NCBI GenBank assembly: GCA_041563475.1
Contig: JBFFMY010000006.1
Location: forward strand, 1-64,000
Source of the DNA: CAJXZP01 sp041563475
GTDB taxonomy: Bacteria; Bacteroidota; Bacteroidia; Flavobacteriales_G; Salibacteraceae
Length of the DNA: 64,000 nt
Reading direction: 5' to 3'
The notes under the pieces are model-generated. The model was not told the origin of the DNA. It was given only the letters and a program-made list of their open reading frames with translations, and ran no database searches. Each line of letters begins with the position of its first letter. The stretch's first letter is position 1. Below are positions 62,720 through 64,000 of this stretch, in pieces. Position numbers and translations under genes: made by a program.

Positions 62720-63567
62720 TGAAAGCAATACAAAAACTTAATACAGCAATTTTTCTTGCTTTCGCTTTTAGTCTATTTGGATTTCAAGTTGTAGCGCAAG
62801 ATTATAAGGCTAGAATTTCGGTTGATTATTACCAAGAAATGGGTAGTGATGCAATTCTTAAGATTACTACAAAGTTTAAAGGGGATAATGGATATGAACC
62901 ATGTACCAATACAACTTTGAATATCTATAAACAAATTTCTGCAGATTCTATTGCTTTCATGGGTAAAACCGAAACCAATATGGATGGGAAGGCAGAATAC
63001 GTGCTTAAGTTAAATAATACCCCATCGGATACGGTAGCCATTTTCAAGTACTTTGTTAGAATTGAAAATAGCGACATGTTTAAGGATGCAGAAAAGGATA
63101 TCGACTTTATGTTATCCAGTATTTCTGCAGAACCAACTGTTGAAGATAGTGTGTTACATATACAGGCTAAATTAGTGGATGAACTAGGAGAACCAATTAA
63201 AGGAGAAAAATTAGTGGTAAGCGTTAAACGTTTATTCGGTAGTCTTGTGATTGGTGAAAGCTCGTACTCAACGGATAGAAAAGGGAAGATTATGGTTCCT
63301 GTTGTGGATTCATTACCTGGAACCGATGGAATACTTACTATTCAAGTAAAAATGGATAGTAAAAAGTATGGAATTGTGAAGTATTCATTTGATGCGAATA
63401 TTGGAAAGGAAATAGTAGATGAATCTACTTATGAGCAAAGAACAATGTGGTCTCCACCGAATAAAACTCCATGGTTTTTACTTATCTTTCCAAACTTATT
63501 AATACTTGGTATATGGTTTGTAATAGCCTTATTAATTAGTAATCTATTTAAAATTTATAAATCTTAA
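62719..63567 (+). CDS. Periplasmic protein with C-terminal membrane anchor, unknown family
   Basis: 282 residues. Signal peptide (about 1-27), two Ig-like beta domains (about 30-125 and 128-230: SVDYYQEMGSDAILKITTKFKGDNGYEP; AKLVDELGEPIKGEKLVVSVKRLFG), then one membrane span near the C-terminus (about 255-276, WFLLIFPNLLILGIWFVIALLI). No cofactor motif. Its gene is coupled to the nrfD-like gene (TAATG overlap) and followed 10 nt later by a cytochrome gene, so it is probably an accessory or structural subunit of the redox complex. Confidence 0.7.
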   Translation: MKAIQKLNTAIFLAFAFSLFGFQVVAQDYKARISVDYYQEMGSDAILKITTKFKGDNGYEPCTNTTLNIYKQISADSIAFMGKTETNMDGKAEYVLKLNNTPSDTVAIFKYFVRIENSDMFKDAEKDIDFMLSSISAEPTVEDSVLHIQAKLVDELGEPIKGEKLVVSVKRLFGSLVIGESSYSTDRKGKIMVPVVDSLPGTDGILTIQVKMDSKKYGIVKYSFDANIGKEIVDESTYEQRTMWSPPNKTPWFLLIFPNLLILGIWFVIALLISNLFKIYKS

Positions 63568-63577
63568 AATTAAAATC

Positions 63578-63985
63578 ATGAAAACAGTAAAAAAATTAGT
63601 TGCTCTTTCCTTAATGTCATTTGTTTTATTTGCATTTACCTTAATAACACCTCAAACAATTTGGGAAGTTCCTGCAAAATATAAAACGATGGCAAATCCA
63701 ACTGACCCAAGTGATTCTGAAGGATTAGAAATTGGTGAAGAGTTATATGTTAAACATTGTAAATCTTGCCATGGGAGCGAAGGTTTAGGTGACGGACCAA
63801 AAGCTGCCGAACAAAAAGGTGATTTAGGTGATTTTTCTTCTGATGAATTTCAAGGCCAAACGGATGGGGAATTATTTTACAAAACCAAATTTGGAAGAGA
63901 TGATATGCCTGGGTTTGAGAAAAAAATCACTGACGATGAAGAAATGTGGTTTGTGGTAAATTACATGAGAGCATTAGCAGAATAA
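63578..63985 (+). CDS. Monohaem cytochrome c (membrane-anchored or secreted)
   Basis: 135 residues. A hydrophobic N-terminus (about 8-24) serves as signal peptide or anchor. Class I cytochrome c: CKSCHG (61-66), Met110 in GRDDMPGFEKK as distal ligand, and the C-terminal helix EEMWFVVNYMRALAE. It is last visible in the operon; the coding sequence is complete and 15 nt of the window follow, so the cluster may continue. It is a plausible electron shuttle to a terminal oxidase or reductase. Confidence 0.9.
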   Translation: MKTVKKLVALSLMSFVLFAFTLITPQTIWEVPAKYKTMANPTDPSDSEGLEIGEELYVKHCKSCHGSEGLGDGPKAAEQKGDLGDFSSDEFQGQTDGELFYKTKFGRDDMPGFEKKITDDEEMWFVVNYMRALAE

Positions 63986-64000
63986 ATTTTTATAAAGGAA

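Noticed and set aside
57415..64000. A classical molybdenum reductase operon (polysulphide, thiosulphate or DMSO type)
   Set aside because: No molybdopterin-binding catalytic subunit is encoded in the window; only the electron-transfer subunits are seen.
1..64000. CRISPR arrays, insertion sequences or prophage
   Set aside because: No regularly spaced direct repeats, transposase, integrase or phage structural genes were found on reading both strands.

Overview
The window is chromosomal DNA from a low-GC member of the Bacteroidota, most probably a free-living aerobic Flavobacteriales-type organism. The evidence is internal. There are type IX secretion (T9SS) C-terminal sorting domains on three proteins, a BamD / RpoZ-like / CoaBC / PorD-like (DUF4835) gene string, a monomeric isocitrate dehydrogenase, TonB-dependent and TPR-rich envelope proteins, and many copies of the Bacteroidota sigma-A promoter -7 box TAnnTTTG, several with a TTG 18-21 nt upstream. 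No species is claimed. Nothing looks like a phage, transposon, integron or CRISPR array.

Layout. 1-5.3 kb: C-terminal part of a cytochrome c synthase (CcsA), a PlsC-type acyltransferase, a DUF5362 membrane protein, an RluA-type pseudouridine synthase, a half-length DUF1456 protein and a DbpA-like DEAD-box helicase. 5.4-9.4 kb: a tight four-gene leftward operon encoding an ATP-cone/PD-(D/E)XK nuclease, a beta-CASP metallo-hydrolase, TspO and a DNA photolyase. 9.5-12.3 kb: a secreted glutathione peroxidase, a T9SS-tagged cyclophilin, tRNA-Pro and tRNA-Arg, and a small lipoprotein. 12.4-19 kb: a DUF58 protein, a sodium:solute symporter, a DUF4389/DUF4870/M48 membrane-stress-like operon, RNase P RNA and an alpha-oxoamine synthase. 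19.3-23 kb: bamD, rpoZ, coaBC, porD-like and a TonB-domain protein. 23-35 kb: monomeric Icd, topB, a T9SS-tagged SGNH hydrolase, two TPR paralogues, a secreted gluzincin-like protein and gyrB. 35-42 kb: an outer-membrane barrel with a giant TPR protein, ftsE with a glycosyltransferase, and a DUF1232 protein. 42-55 kb: a TonB receptor, a thioredoxin-like protein, a POT transporter, DPP-IV, two universal stress proteins, and a choice-of-anchor-L/OmpA fusion paired with a T9SS cargo protein. 55-57 kb: ettA.

57.4-64 kb: a redox cluster that probably continues beyond the window. It encodes an EB_dh-type heme lipoprotein, a lipoprotein cytochrome c, a DUF5777 beta-barrel, a Tat-exported multi-[FeS] protein, an NrfD-type membrane quinol subunit, a membrane-anchored periplasmic protein and a second cytochrome c. 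No molybdopterin catalytic subunit is visible.

The two places most likely to hold undescribed biology are the nuclease/beta-CASP/TspO/photolyase operon and the 57-64 kb electron-transfer cluster. A third observation concerns expression: several -7 boxes lie only 1-5 nt upstream of start codons, which predicts leaderless or nearly leaderless mRNAs. All functional calls come from reading the sequences; no database search was run.
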